Below are positions 9,731 to 18,699 of a DNA stretch of 64,000 bases, one piece after another (the stretch's first letter is position 1; every line of letters begins with the position of its first letter). Source of the DNA: Vulcanisaeta sp. JCM 14467. GTDB lineage: Archaea; Thermoproteota; Thermoprotei; Thermoproteales; Thermocladiaceae. The stretch covers positions 124,001 through 188,000 of the forward strand of contig NZ_BBDM01000002.1 of assembly GCF_001316245.1 (NCBI RefSeq), in the 5' to 3' direction. A program made the position numbers and the translations under genes. The notes under the pieces are model-generated. The model did no database searches. It had not been told where the DNA came from and worked only from the letters and a program-made list of their open reading frames with translations.

Positions 9731-10733
9731 TTATTGTGATGGTGATTAGTGATATTATTGAGGTCATCACGGTGTATGTGAGTATTTGTAGTCTTAAGTA
9801 TTTTATTGGTGCTTGTTTGGGGATGACTATGTAGTTGCCTAGTAGGAGTAGGGCTAGGGTTGTTAATAGGGTGAGTAGGGTGTTGAGTAGGTGGGTTGTG
9901 TGCCCTAGGAGTAGGGCGGATGTGGTCCATGATAGTGCTATGGTGGCTATACTGAGTAATTGAAACATCCAGGAAAAGGCCTTATACAGTCCATTGAGCG
10001 TGAGCCTTACGTATATGGGGATTGGTGGTGGATTGTTTGTTCCGCTGATTGTGAACCCAAAGGCCAGGTTCTTGGGGTCGCTTGCTATGAGACTTAACTT
10101 ACCACTAGGTATTGTGTTCAGCCGTTCTTGCACTATCCTGGCCATGCTGCTGTGTATTTCAAGGTGTTCAGGAACTACTTCGTAGTGGTGGTATTGGCTT
10201 TGGGTCCATGGTGCTGGTGGCTGGTTTATTGGATGGATGAGGCTAAATACGTATACGTCGAAGTAGGGTGTTAGGAAATCCATGAGTTTCCCTAGTCGAC
10301 TCTCGCGACTTACATTGGCGTTTAACGTTTGTGCAGTGTGGGTTAGTGTGATTACGTAGTAGTTGCCTGGCTTGATGGGTTCATTTAGCCTAATGCATAG
10401 GTATTCCAGGCCCGGCTCCCTGTCCAACAGGCACCTCTCGTCCCTCCTCAGTATGCTTAACCTCCTGCCGTCTGGGCCAAATGCCTCAATCTTCATGGCG
10501 AATTTCTCGGAATACGTAAGTCCTCCGGAGTACTCAAGCACGTACCTCCTATCTATGCAAACGGTACTTATCTCCGAGGTACATACATTCACAAACGTGA
10601 GCTCTAAATCATCAATGAACATTAGGTGGCTCTGGTACCTACGACGCCTCTGAACCCTAACAACCCGGGCGCAACCCACGGCATCGCTAAGTCTCTCACG
10701 CAAAACACCCGGCGGGCACTCTGCTTGGCTCAT
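9720..10733 (-). CDS. hypothetical protein with three or four C-terminal membrane helices
   Basis: 337 intact residues. The N-terminal two thirds are soluble with beta-strand character (LELTFVNVCTSEISTVCIDR, GNYYVITLTHTAQTL). The C-terminus has hydrophobic helices (LLSIATIALSWTTSALLLG, LLTLLTTLALLLLGNYIVI, ILTYTVMTSIISLITITII). A TATA box (cccttaaatacgg) lies about 29 bases before ATG 10733. No family recognised. Confidence 0.6.
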   Translation of the reverse strand: MSQAECPPGVLRERLSDAVGCARVVRVQRRRRYQSHLMFIDDLELTFVNVCTSEISTVCIDRRYVLEYSGGLTYSEKFAMKIEAFGPDGRRLSILRRDERCLLDREPGLEYLCIRLNEPIKPGNYYVITLTHTAQTLNANVSRESRLGKLMDFLTPYFDVYVFSLIHPINQPPAPWTQSQYHHYEVVPEHLEIHSSMARIVQERLNTIPSGKLSLIASDPKNLAFGFTISGTNNPPPIPIYVRLTLNGLYKAFSWMFQLLSIATIALSWTTSALLLGHTTHLLNTLLTLLTTLALLLLGNYIVIPKQAPIKYLRLQILTYTVMTSIISLITITIIKA

Positions 10734-10783
10734 TACTGCCTTGGATTGAGACTAGGCCGTATTTAAGGGCATGGTTAAGCAAC

Positions 10784-11290
10784 CTAGATAATATTCAGCA
10801 ACTTCTTCTCCTTCTCGATTAGCTTCTTCGCCATCCTTGCGGCGTACACGAATTTCATGAACCTCCTCGGCAGCTTCATCTTACTTAATTCCTCGATTGC
10901 GCCCTCAAGTCTCTTCTTACCCTCCTCATTACCCGATTTCCAGGCTTGGTAAATGAATAGTCCAAGCGCCTTCTCATCCCACTCAAGGTAATAATCCAAG
11001 TCACCAACCAGGATATCCATGAAGAGTGGGTTACTCTTAAGTAACTCCTCTGGCGATGCGGCGTTGTTATTCTTTCCATCATTACTAATGCCCACTTTAC
11101 CACGTTCTTGTTCGTCCACGGTATGGATTACGTTATTTGATATAATAGTAAATTGTTCGAACATTATATCGAAATGCTTGAATAAATACTTAGGTATTTT
11201 ACCAGTAATATTATTGATATAGGTAATAAAATAAACATAGTTTTGCTTAAATAACTTACCAGCCAAGTAACCAGACATCCGCATCACCAC
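10784..11290 (-). CDS. hypothetical soluble helical protein
   Basis: 168 intact residues. The first half is mixed (YVYFITYINNITGKIPKYLF). The second half is charged and helical (WDEKALGLFIYQAWKSGNEE) and ends in a lysine-rich helix (AKKLIEKEKKLLN). A TATA-like gcttaaaaagc about 30 bases upstream supports the start. No recognised family. Confidence 0.55.
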   Translation of the reverse strand: MVMRMSGYLAGKLFKQNYVYFITYINNITGKIPKYLFKHFDIMFEQFTIISNNVIHTVDEQERGKVGISNDGKNNNAASPEELLKSNPLFMDILVGDLDYYLEWDEKALGLFIYQAWKSGNEEGKKRLEGAIEELSKMKLPRRFMKFVYAARMAKKLIEKEKKLLNII

Positions 11291-11399
11291 TCTACTCAGG
11301 TTATTTTAACAGATTGCTTTTTAAGCACTTTCTGGTTTGGCCGTTAAAGTCGTTACCATGCTCAGGAAGATCCTGATTCTTGGTACTTACAAAATTTTG

Positions 11400-12487
11400 T
11401 CATATGAATCTTCTGTATAGGTTTCCATATCTGCCAATGTAGCCTCTTATTTTTATTTCGTAGCCGCACCTTGGGCATTTGTAACCGACTAACTTAACGT
11501 CGATGACTCTGTCTTCGAATCTTTTGATTAGTATGGTGCCGCATCTTGGGCAGTATGTGTGTTGTCCTGGGTGGCCGGGTATGTTGCCTACATAGACGTA
11601 GTCGAGTTCTTTCCTTGCTCTTCTCCATATGTCTTCGATTAGTTTGGTTGGTGTTGGTGAGTTGTTTAGTTTGTGTGCTGGGTAGTATGCCGTTATGTGT
11701 AGTGGTACGTCTCTGCCCAACTTGGCTACGGCATTTATTACCTCGTCTGCCTCATCATCGTTGATTCCCGGTATTACTAGGTATGTGAGCTCTAGGTGTA
11801 TGCCTAGCTTGATGGCGTACTCGAGTGTGTTCATTAGTTTGTTGAGGTCTGCGGCTAGCCATTGCCTGTACGTTTCGTGCCCGCCCTTAATGTCTGCGTT
11901 CATCCCGTCCATTCCTGCGTCGAATAGGCCTTTATGGCTTGTGGTGTTAGGTAGCCGTTGGTGTTTATTGAGGCGTGTAGTCCCCTGGCCCTGGCTAGTT
12001 TGAAAACATCGATGGCATACTCAGTCAGTAGTGTTGGTTCGTTGAAGCTTATGTTAATGCCCGAATCCCCATTCTCGATGGCCCACTCAATGAGTTTCTC
12101 GGGTGGTACGTAGACTCCGTCGATACTTGCGAATTTGGATAAGTGCCAGTTTTGACACCATGCGCAGGGAAAATTACAACCCCACGTGCTTATCGTCAGG
12201 GCTGATGTGCGTGGGTAGTAGTGGTATAGTGGCTTGATTTCCATGGGCCTTGACTCAGCTGCCGTTAATAGGCCGTATGTGGTTGTGTAGAGTTTTCCGT
12301 CTATGTTGAGGCGCATTCTGCAGAGCCCTGCCTGGCCGTTTGATAGTGCGCATTGTCTGTGGCATAGGGTGCACCTGATCCTGCCATTGCCGAGGCCTAC
12401 GTAGAATGGGCTTTCCCTTACGTTGGGTAGCCTGAGTAAATCGCTTGATACTTTGTAGACCCTCAGCGGCCATGAGTAAATGGGCAT
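11400..12487 (-). CDS. amrS: AmmeMemoRadiSam-system radical SAM enzyme (frameshifted)
   Basis: Best start is ATG 12487 (MPIYSWPLRVYKV), 28 bases from gatataaagg. An N-terminal cysteine cluster (CTLCHRQC, AGLCRM) precedes the radical SAM motif CNFPCAWC (C-x3-C-x2-C), typical of the PflA-like AmrS family. A one-base loss near 11910 joins QAIKA to FDAGMDGMNADIKG. The C-terminus carries a zinc ribbon (YCPRCG and YKCPRCG). Family members act with Memo and AMMECR1 proteins, which I do not see in this window. Substrate unknown. Confidence 0.8.
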
Positions 12488-12547
12488 TAGTAATACCTCG
12501 TGGTTCACCCTTTATATCCTTATTAACTTGGTTCAGTCCTAGGGATT

Positions 12548-12976
12548 ATGAGTCTTGGTGTTGATGTTGAGGAGTTTAATAGGTGGATGTTAATGGCAAG
12601 GAGGACGCTTGAGTCGGCGAGGGGTGATGCTGAGCGTGGGGATTACAATTGGGCGTGCTTTAAAGCTCACCAAGCCTCGGAGTTTGCCGTTAAAGCTGTT
12701 CTTTATGGTGTTGGTAGGCCCGTAAGTGGACTTTCTATTACTCATTTGCTTAGTGCTTTAGGTGGTATTGTTCAGGTCCCTGGTGATGTCCTGGATTTGG
12801 GGAAGTTTCTTGATAAGTTTTATGTGCCGACTAGGTATGTTGATGCCTGGAGTGAGGGTGTTCCATACGAGTACTTCACGGCTGATGATGCGGAAATGGC
12901 TATTAAGGCTGCTGAGGTGATTATTGGGTTTGTTGAGGATTTATGGAGGAGGTTATTAGGTGGCGTGAGGAGTTGA
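12548..12976 (+). CDS. HEPN domain protein of a HEPN/MNT pair
   Basis: 142 residues. ARRTLESARGDAERGDYNWA and CFKAHQASEFAVKAVLYG are the paired helices of HEPN domains, and ITHLL and TADDAEMAIKAAEVI complete the fold. In this type the HEPN protein is usually the toxin or ribonuclease partner of a minimal nucleotidyltransferase, and that gene overlaps its 3' end by 34 bases. A TATA-like cttattaact about 25 bases upstream supports the start. Confidence 0.8.
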   Translation: MSLGVDVEEFNRWMLMARRTLESARGDAERGDYNWACFKAHQASEFAVKAVLYGVGRPVSGLSITHLLSALGGIVQVPGDVLDLGKFLDKFYVPTRYVDAWSEGVPYEYFTADDAEMAIKAAEVIIGFVEDLWRRLLGGVRS

Positions 12977-13317
12977 GGAGGAGGGCCCTTGAGTTGGTTA
13001 GGCGTGTTGCTGAGGAGGTTCGTGGTACGGTGTTTCTGGTTGGTTCGTATGCCAGGGGTGATTTTTCGGTGGATAGTGATGTGGATGTGGTGGTTATTGG
13101 TGATTTTAGTGGGCCGCCGCATAGGAGGTTGCTTGATCTTGATACGCCGCCTGGTGTTGAGGTTTTGGTGTTCAATGTTAATGAGATTCTTCGTATCGTT
13201 GGGCGGTGCTACCCCCTTGCCCTGGACATAGCCATTGGTGTGGTTCTTAAGGATGAGCTTGGTATTGCTGATGGGTTGGTTGCTGGGGCTAGGGGGTGCT
13301 TGGGTATTACTCATTGA
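12943..13317 (+). CDS. minimal nucleotidyltransferase (MNT) partner of HEPN
   Basis: 124 residues. VGSYARGDFSVDSDVDVVVI contains the G-S-x-x-R-G-(x)-S-D-x-D signature of the polymerase-beta nucleotidyltransferase fold, with the metal-binding D-x-D. VEVLVFNVNE supplies the third acidic position. MNT proteins neutralise HEPN toxins, in known cases by adding nucleotides to the HEPN protein. It overlaps the upstream HEPN gene, so the two are one operon. Confidence 0.85.
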   Translation: MEEVIRWREELRRRALELVRRVAEEVRGTVFLVGSYARGDFSVDSDVDVVVIGDFSGPPHRRLLDLDTPPGVEVLVFNVNEILRIVGRCYPLALDIAIGVVLKDELGIADGLVAGARGCLGITH

Positions 13318-13362
13318 TTTATTTGGTGGGCGCTGAGGCAAAGTTCTTTAGTTGGTTCCTCA

Positions 13363-14231
13363 ATGCGTATTTTAATGGCGAGGGTTTACCTTGGTCCTGC
13401 CGGTATACCGCTTGGTGCTAAGGAGAGGAAGAGGAGTGCTGGTACGATAGATGGTATTAGGTATGTTAGTGAGGTTGGGCTTAATGCTATGGAGGTTGAG
13501 TTTGTTCAGGGTGTTAGGATGACGAGGGAGGCCGCTCAGGAGGCTGGTGAGGTTGCTAGGGAATTGGGCGTCAGGCTTTCCGTGCATGCACCGTACTTCA
13601 TAAACCTGTGCAGTGAGGAGGGGGAGAAGGTTGAGGCGAGTATTGCGAGGCTTGAGGAGTCCCTGGATAGGGGTGAGGCCATGGGCGCCACTGTCGTCGT
13701 CTTCCACCCGGCTTACTACGGTAAGCTTGGTCCGGAGGGTTGTTATAACGCTGTTAAGGAGGGTGTTTTGAGGGTTGTTGATTGGATGAAGGAGAATGGC
13801 ATTAGGAATGTGAAGCTTGGTTTGGAGGTCATGGCTAGGAAGAGCCAGTTTGGTAGTTTGGAGGAGACCTTTAGGCTCGTTAAGGAGATTAATCACCCGC
13901 AGGTGGTTGCCGTGATTGATTGGGGCCACGTGTTTGCCAGGAATGGTGGCTCGATTGATTATAGGGCTGTGCTTAACATGTGGCATGAGTACTTCGGCGA
14001 TCAACCAATGCACACCCACTTTACCTGCGTTAAGTACAAGAAGGGTGAGTGGTTGATGAGCATGAGCCCATTGACACGAACAACCCACCATTCGAGCCAC
14101 TAGCCAAGGAGTTGGGCAGTGAGGATATTGAGATAACCATAATAAATGAATCCCCACTACTCGAGAAGGACGCACTCAAGATGAAGGAAATACTACTCAA
14201 GTACAATAACGTCCTCGTGGGGTTACATTAA
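13363..14231 (+). CDS. nfo: endonuclease IV-like TIM-barrel protein (frameshifted)
   Basis: Corrected length is about 289 residues. Motifs in order: GPAGIPLGAK, NAMEVEFVQGVRM, LSVHAPYFINL (metal-binding His), VVFHPAYYGK (His), LGLEVMARKSQFGS (Glu), VAVIDWGHVFAR (Asp, His) and MHTHFTCVKY (His), the AP-endonuclease 2 zinc-site pattern. A break near 14048 joins KKGEW to VDEHEPIDTNNPPFEPLAKE, which holds the last D-x-H. Crenarchaeal proteins of this type are annotated as deoxyribonuclease IV and repair abasic sites. Substrate not proved here. Confidence 0.75.
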
Positions 14232-14299
14232 AGCAATGATATTGTATGCGCTTAATTGGAGTTAAGGTTTATAGTACTACTGTTAATAGTAATACTTGT

Positions 14300-14527
14300 A
14301 TGGGTTATGTAACGGTCTCCGCAAAGATTAAGAGGGAGTTATGGGAGAAATTGAAGAAGTATAACATACCGATTAGCGACGTAATAAGGAAGGCGCTTGA
14401 GGAAGCGGTCAGGAAGGCCGAGGAGGAGGAATTAGCCAGGGCCCTTGATGAGGCGGCTCAAATACTTAGTAAGATACCTGATGAGGAGATCGTGGAGGCC
14501 ATTAGGTCTAGCCGTGAGGAGAGATGA
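14300..14527 (+). CDS. VapB-type antitoxin
   Basis: The better start is ATG 14300 (MGYVTVSAKIKRELWEKL), 26 bases after gtttatagtac. A more upstream ATG at 14246 would add 18 atypical residues. The N-terminus is a ribbon-helix-helix DNA-binding motif (VTVSAKIKRELWEKLKKY, then ISDVIRKALEEAV), followed by a helical toxin-binding tail. It overlaps the following PIN gene by four bases (ATGA), so the pair is an operon. Confidence 0.75.
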   Translation: MGYVTVSAKIKRELWEKLKKYNIPISDVIRKALEEAVRKAEEEELARALDEAAQILSKIPDEEIVEAIRSSREER

Positions 14528-14977
14528 GCTATTTATTTGATGCTTCGTCGATTATAAACATAATTAAACATTAGGTAAGAATGCAATAAATTTTTTTACG
14601 TAATAACTATGTACTTGATTTAACGATATATGAGATTGGTAATGTGATCTGGAAAGAGACCGTATTACTCAGGTATTTAACGGAGAATGAAGCTTCAACC
14701 ATGTACGAAGATGTATTATGGACTATTAACAATTATATGAACATAATTAAGCCGAGGAGTCCCGAAATGGTACTTAAATTAGCTATGAAAATTAGGCTGG
14801 CTTATTACGATGCTGCCTACGTTACTACCGCATCTTAGGAGGACTTAACGTTAGTGACGGATGATAAGAGATTGATTAAGAAAAATTGATGATAATAGGA
14901 GGGCTATCATCGAATTATTACGTAAGGACGTGGTGGTTAAGACCAATGATGCTTTCATAGGCAGGAGTAGGCAGTAG
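14524..14977 (+). pseudogene. PIN-domain VapC toxin (multiply broken)
   Basis: ATG 14524 gives MSYLFDASSIINIIKH, the first PIN strand with its catalytic Asp. Then come a break near the T7 run at 14590-14596 and FLRNNYVLDLTIYEIGNVIW (the PIN Glu), AYYDAAYVTTAS (third acidic residue), an in-frame TAG near 14836, LTLVTDDKRLIKK (last Asp), and another break near 14884. All four PIN acidic positions survive, but at least three lesions separate them. This is either a dead toxin beside a live antitoxin or a run of base-calling errors. Confidence 0.65.
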
Positions 14978-14979
14978 AC

Positions 14980-15719
14980 TTAGGGCTTCGCGACCCATTT
15001 GAATCCGTACTTTTCATAGAGGTGCTTGACGTCGTCGCTCCTTAAGAATTCGAATAGTCTCGCTGCTTCCTCGCTTGCCCAGGGCATTAGGGCGAAGGCT
15101 AGTTTGCCGGTTTTATTCCTTGGCGGTGCCGTGTATTTAAAGCCCCAGTATATGGCTTTGGTCCTCCAGACGACCCCCGCGTCTATGATCCCGTTCTGTA
15201 GTAGTTGTGGTATTTCCCTGTGGTGTATCCTCGTTAGGTACACGGATCCCCTGCCTATGAACTCGGTGTAATCGCCACAGTACTCCGTGTATAGTTCCCT
15301 GAATAACTCGCCAATGCCCTCGGTGATTGGGTTTGGTACTGCGACTCTCCTACCCCTCAACTCGCACCAGTCATTGACTGGCTCGCCTGTGTAAACTATG
15401 GCTAAGTCGTTCTCCACGTACTCGAACTTATCCCTTACGCTTAGCTTCTCGAGCATCCCAGTGGTAGGGATACGATATCGGGCCTAACGTCAATGACCAA
15501 GTCCCCAATGACCAGTGGCTCTCCCAAGGCTCTCCTGAGGACTAGTCCCGGTGGTATTGTCTCGACGTACACCGTGAACCCCTTAGCCCTTAGTAGGTTT
15601 AGTAATTCGTTGATTACAAACCATTGATTACCTGCCAGGCTCATCTTCACACCGCTTAGTGAGCCCCTCACGTCACTGATCACGTTGAAGCTTGGTAGTG
15701 CTATGTCGGCACCGCTCAT
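14980..15719 (-). CDS. periplasmic-binding-protein-like (molybdate/tungstate type) protein (frameshifted)
   Basis: Two frames join near 15455 (one C lost in tccctacc). The first piece has SLAGNQWFVINELLNLLRAK and VYVETIPPGL; the second has MLEKLSVRDKFEYVENDLAI VYTG, EYCGDYTEFIGRGSV, DAGVVWRTKAIYWGF and a C-terminal HLYEKYGFKWV, a pattern of type 2 binding proteins for oxyanions. There is no signal peptide or membrane anchor, so it may act in the cytoplasm or be a regulator. No ABC transporter genes adjoin it. About 247 residues. Confidence 0.6.
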
Positions 15720-15744
15720 TAGCCATTGCCAAATGGGGAAGCTC

Positions 15745-15750
15745 TTTAAA
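15745..15750. promoter_or_regulatory. shared bidirectional TATA element
   Basis: The palindrome tttaaa is centred 28 bases before the minus-strand ATG at 15719 and 26 bases before the plus-strand ATG at 15774. Both genes are therefore probably leaderless and could be driven from one TATA box in the 54-base gap. Confidence 0.45.
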
Positions 15751-15773
15751 CGGGTTTCTCCCTGGGTTAGTCG

Positions 15774-16103
15774 ATGTTTAGGGTTGTGGTGCAGGTTTCG
15801 GATATAGACAGTGTGGATCAGGCAATAACCTCATGCAACAACCTAATCAATGAAATGCCCGATGCGGAGGTTGAGGTTGTTTTTCATCAATCGGCAATAA
15901 ACGCCGTGGTTAAGGGTAGTAGGGTTGAGGAGAGGATTAAGGAATTGATGAGGCGTGGGGTTACCGTGGTTGCCTGCAGAAATTCCATGAGGAGTAGGAA
16001 CATAACCGAGGATCAATTGATCGAGGGTGTGAAGATCGTTAATGCAGGCGTTGCCGAGATAGTGCGTAGGCAAGCCGAGGGGTGGTACTACCTTAAGTTA
16101 TGA
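15774..16103 (+). CDS. DsrE/DsrF-like family protein
   Basis: 109 residues. FRVVVQVSDIDSVDQAITSC, VEVVFHQSAINAVVKGS and RGVTVVACRNSMRSRNI fit the DsrE/YchN fold, in which the Cys after the third strand (VVAC) can carry sulfur. Such proteins act in sulfur relay or as small redox partners. Intact, and divergent from the binding-protein gene with a shared TATA. No sulfur-metabolism genes adjoin it, so the role is open. Confidence 0.75.
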   Translation: MFRVVVQVSDIDSVDQAITSCNNLINEMPDAEVEVVFHQSAINAVVKGSRVEERIKELMRRGVTVVACRNSMRSRNITEDQLIEGVKIVNAGVAEIVRRQAEGWYYLKL

Positions 16104-16106
16104 GCA

Positions 16107-16379
16107 TCATTTACCTAATTCCTTGTTCAACCTGTCAATTATGTCCACAGCCCTCTTTAGGAGGTCCAGTTGGCTTGGTTTAAATGTGAAGTTCTCATCA
16201 CCAATGGCATACTCAACATCACAATCATTATTGCAAACCACGGACACGTAGATTCCAAAGTCCTCACCAAGCTCGAGGATTATAACCCTCTCACGCCCAT
16301 ACTCCTCAACGCTCGCCTTAATACCCAATTCCCTGACCGTATCGATTATCTTATTTACAACAGTCTCCAGGTCCGTCAT
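16107..16379 (-). CDS. small hypothetical protein
   Basis: 90 residues: a helical N-terminus (LETVVNKIIDTVRELGIKAS), a beta-rich middle (RVIILELGEDFGIYVSVVCN) and a helical C-terminus (LLKRAVDIIDRLNKEL). A TATA-like gatttaatac about 27 bases upstream supports ATG 16379. It is convergent with the DsrE gene, three bases apart. No family recognised. Confidence 0.55.
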   Translation of the reverse strand: MTDLETVVNKIIDTVRELGIKASVEEYGRERVIILELGEDFGIYVSVVCNNDCDVEYAIGDENFTFKPSQLDLLKRAVDIIDRLNKELGK

Positions 16380-16430
16380 TGACGTGATTATGGCAATGCA
16401 GTATTAAATCTTTATAGTTCCGTGAAGAAA

Positions 16431-16440
16431 TGTAAATAAA
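16431..16440 (+). promoter_or_regulatory. TATA box for candidate small RNA
   Basis: tgtaaataaa lies about 26 bases before position 16462, exactly where the hairpin of the candidate RNA begins. A second TATA-like element, ttaaatctttatag (16404-16417), lies further upstream. Confidence 0.35.
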
Positions 16441-16461
16441 TCCCTGCAGCAAATCGAAATA

Positions 16462-16515
16462 TGCCTGCGGAGAGGGCTTTGAAAGCCCACGATGATGCAG
16501 GTCGTCAGGTCCCCC
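16462..16515 (+). ncRNA. candidate K-turn-type small RNA, copy A
   Basis: The outer stem CCTGC (16464-16468) pairs with GCAGG (16497-16501), and the inner stem GGGCTTT pairs with AAAGCCC (16474-16488). Between them lie GGAGA on one side and ACGATGAT on the other, with the tandem GA layout of an L7Ae-binding K-turn. The tail is rich in C and T (ggtccccctt). A very similar element occurs on the minus strand at 48656-48693. It may be an H/ACA-like guide RNA; its target is unknown. Confidence 0.45.
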
Positions 16516-16535
16516 TTGTCAAACAACCATCCTCA

Positions 16536-17471
16536 CTAAATTAGGTTATTCGTCCTTAGGTACTTAATGATCTTATCAACGAGTATCTCAGCAATCCTCC
16601 TCTGGGCCTCCCTGGTCTCTGCACCAATGTGTGGAGTCACTATGACCCTTGGATGCCTAACCAACTCAACTTCCCAAGGTTCTTTTGGCGGTTCGTTCTC
16701 GAGCACATCCAGGGCCACCGCAGCCACCTTACCGTCGTTCAAGGCCTTGAGTAGTGCCTTCGTATCTATAACCTCACCCCTCGATGTGTTGATTATTATT
16801 ACGCCATCCTTCATCATTTGGAACTCCCTCTCCCCAATCATGTGTCTTGCGCTTGGTGTTAGGGTTACGTGTATTGTTATGAAATCACTACTTCTAATCA
16901 ATATCTCAAAATCCACGAAATCCACACCCAGCTTAGTAGCCTTATCCCTAAGGTCGACTATGTCATAGGCCTGAACCTTCATACCAATAGCCCTGGCAAG
17001 CTCAGCAACCCTCTGTCCAATCCTGCCGAAGCCGACCACGCCGAGGACCTTACCGAATAACTCAGTACCCACATACTTACCCTTTGGCCACTCACCACCC
17101 TTGACCAGCCTATCCTGGAGGGCCACTAGCCTTGCAGCTGCGACCATAAGACCAATCACTAGTTCCGCCACGGACTGTGTTGAGCCCTCTGGCGCGTTGA
17201 GTACTTCGATTCCCTTTGACCTGGCGTACTCAACGTCGATATTGTCGAGGCCAACGCCAGCCCTAGCAATAACCCTGAGCCTACTCGCCGCATCAATCAC
17301 CTCTCTGGTTACCTTCGTCCTACTCCTAACCACTAATACCTCGTAATCCTTAATAATGCTCATCAACTCATCCCTGTTGATACCGGGCTTGTAATCGACG
17401 GTTATGCCGTTCTTGCTTAGTTCGTTCACTATGTATTCGTCCACGGGGTCCGTTATTAATGCCCTGACCAT
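16536..17471 (-). CDS. serA: D-3-phosphoglycerate dehydrogenase (short form)
   Basis: 311 intact residues. It oxidises 3-phosphoglycerate to 3-phosphohydroxypyruvate, the first step of serine synthesis. Features in order: VVRSRTKVTREVIDAA, ARAGVGLDNIDVEYA, the NAD-binding GFGRIG near residue 155, INTSRGEVID (catalytic Arg), VLENEPP (Glu) and TPHIGAET (catalytic His). It lacks the C-terminal ACT domain, so there is probably no serine feedback. A related hydroxyacid dehydrogenase remains possible. Confidence 0.85.
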   Translation of the reverse strand: MVRALITDPVDEYIVNELSKNGITVDYKPGINRDELMSIIKDYEVLVVRSRTKVTREVIDAASRLRVIARAGVGLDNIDVEYARSKGIEVLNAPEGSTQSVAELVIGLMVAAARLVALQDRLVKGGEWPKGKYVGTELFGKVLGVVGFGRIGQRVAELARAIGMKVQAYDIVDLRDKATKLGVDFVDFEILIRSSDFITIHVTLTPSARHMIGEREFQMMKDGVIIINTSRGEVIDTKALLKALNDGKVAAVALDVLENEPPKEPWEVELVRHPRVIVTPHIGAETREAQRRIAEILVDKIIKYLRTNNLI

Positions 17472-17490
17472 TCATTGTCTAAATAGGTCA

Positions 17491-17502
17491 TTGTTTTTAA
17501 GC
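17491..17502 (-). promoter_or_regulatory. TATA box of serA
   Basis: On the minus strand gcttaaaaacaa lies about 25 bases before ATG 17471, giving a leaderless transcript. Confidence 0.45.
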
Positions 17503-17554
17503 ATTATTACCTATATTGATTATAAATCGAGTCTAGGTAATACCCTGGCGTATC

Positions 17555-17563
17555 GTTTAAAAG
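17555..17563 (+). promoter_or_regulatory. TATA box of the serine recombinase
   Basis: gtttaaaag lies about 28 bases before GTG 17587. This supports the start upstream of the catalytic-serine segment. Confidence 0.4.
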
Positions 17564-17586
17564 TCATTTGCAATAACACTGACGTT

Positions 17587-18343
17587 GTGATACCTGCCGT
17601 AGCTACGTAAGGGTATCGACGGAGATGCAGGACCCTGCAAACCAAATTGAGTACCTAAAGCGCTGGAGTGAGGTTAGGGGCTTTCAGATATTGAGGTTTT
17701 ACGTTGATGAGGCCGTTAGTGGTGCATCGCCAATAATGGATAGGCCAGCCTTTAGGGAGTTGGTTAAGGACATTGAGGGTAATGCGCTTAATCCGAGGCC
17801 GATGGTTCTTTTGGTTTATGAGACGTCTAGGCTTGTTAGGAATTTCCAGGAGCTCTTTAGGCTATTGGACATTGTTGAGAATAGGCTTGGACTATTGATA
17901 GTTAGTACGAGTGAGAAGGAGGCCGTGCTGCAGAACCTCGATGGTGCCTATAGGCAGTTCCTGAGGACTGTCCTGGCCTTCGTGGCGTCGATGGAGAGGG
18001 AGTTCATTAGGCAGAGGACTAGGGCAGCCATGGAGAGACTTAGGGCTGAGGGTAAGGTGGTTTCTAAGGTGGACTTAATGCCCAATGACCTTGTTCAGGA
18101 GGTTCTGAAACTATATGGCGAAGGGTTGAGCCAAAGGGCCATTGCGGTTAAGTTGGGCATTAGCCTGTATGCCGTGAGGAGGATACTGGGTAAGCATGGC
18201 TTTAGGGGCGGTTATACGTGTCCGCGTTGCTTCATAGGATGGATATTGTTGATAAGGCTTTGGTTCAGGTTGATGGTAGGTATGGCATTAAGTACGTACT
18301 GCACTGCCCTAACTGTGGTTATGAGGAGACTAGGATTGAGTGA
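17587..18343 (+). CDS. serine recombinase/resolvase with HTH and zinc ribbon (two frameshifts)
   Basis: GTG 17587 encodes VIPAVA. A one-base loss near 17605 restores YVRVSTEMQDPANQIEYL, which holds the nucleophilic Ser of small serine recombinases. Then follow VLLVYETSRLVRN, AFVASMEREFIRQRTRAAME (the long E helix) and a helix-turn-helix (GLSQRAIAVKLGISLYAVRR). A second break near 18230 joins YTCPRC to DIVDKALVQVDG and CPNCGYEE, a zinc ribbon. No transposase partner or terminal repeats adjoin it, so it is an orphan recombinase. Confidence 0.75.
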
Positions 18344-18354
18344 TTTAAGGGCAG

Positions 18355-18599
18355 TCACAACTCGCCCTTTATATACTCCCTGAACTTACCGAGGGCGTTG
18401 AGGACCCTGGCAACCATTAACTCGTCACCCCACTCCACGTAGTAAACCTTCCACTTATCGAGTTCCAGCTTATCACCCTGCCAAGGTAGCCATGCCACCA
18501 CTGTAGGGATTCCTCAATCATCTTAATTAGGCGAACCTTATCATCCTCATCAGGATGGACATCGTCTAGATCCAGGATTATTATTGCGAACCTCCTCAT
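18355..18599 (-). CDS. small hypothetical protein (one frameshift)
   Basis: ATG 18599 gives MRRFAIIILDLDDVHPDEDD and KVRLIKMIEESLQWW. A break near 18500 leads to WQGDKLELDKWKVYYVEWGD and ELMVARVLNALGKFREYIKG, ending at 18355. About 80 residues, convergent with the recombinase. The acidic N-terminal strand and Trp-rich middle are distinctive, but I recognise no family. Confidence 0.5.
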
Positions 18600-18699
18600 G
18601 CCGAGTCATTAGTTATGATTGCTAACCCATTTATTAACATAATTTCCTTGCTAATTACCTACAAAGGCATTTTAAGGAGGGCTTTGACCCTTAATCGCG

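Noticed and set aside
13372-14175. Long minus-strand ORF opposite the endonuclease IV gene
   Set aside because: Its residues show no domain, while the plus strand shows the full metal-site series of endonuclease IV.
17491-18400. Insertion sequence around the serine recombinase
   Set aside because: No terminal inverted repeats or target duplications visible, and no TnpB/OrfB neighbour.
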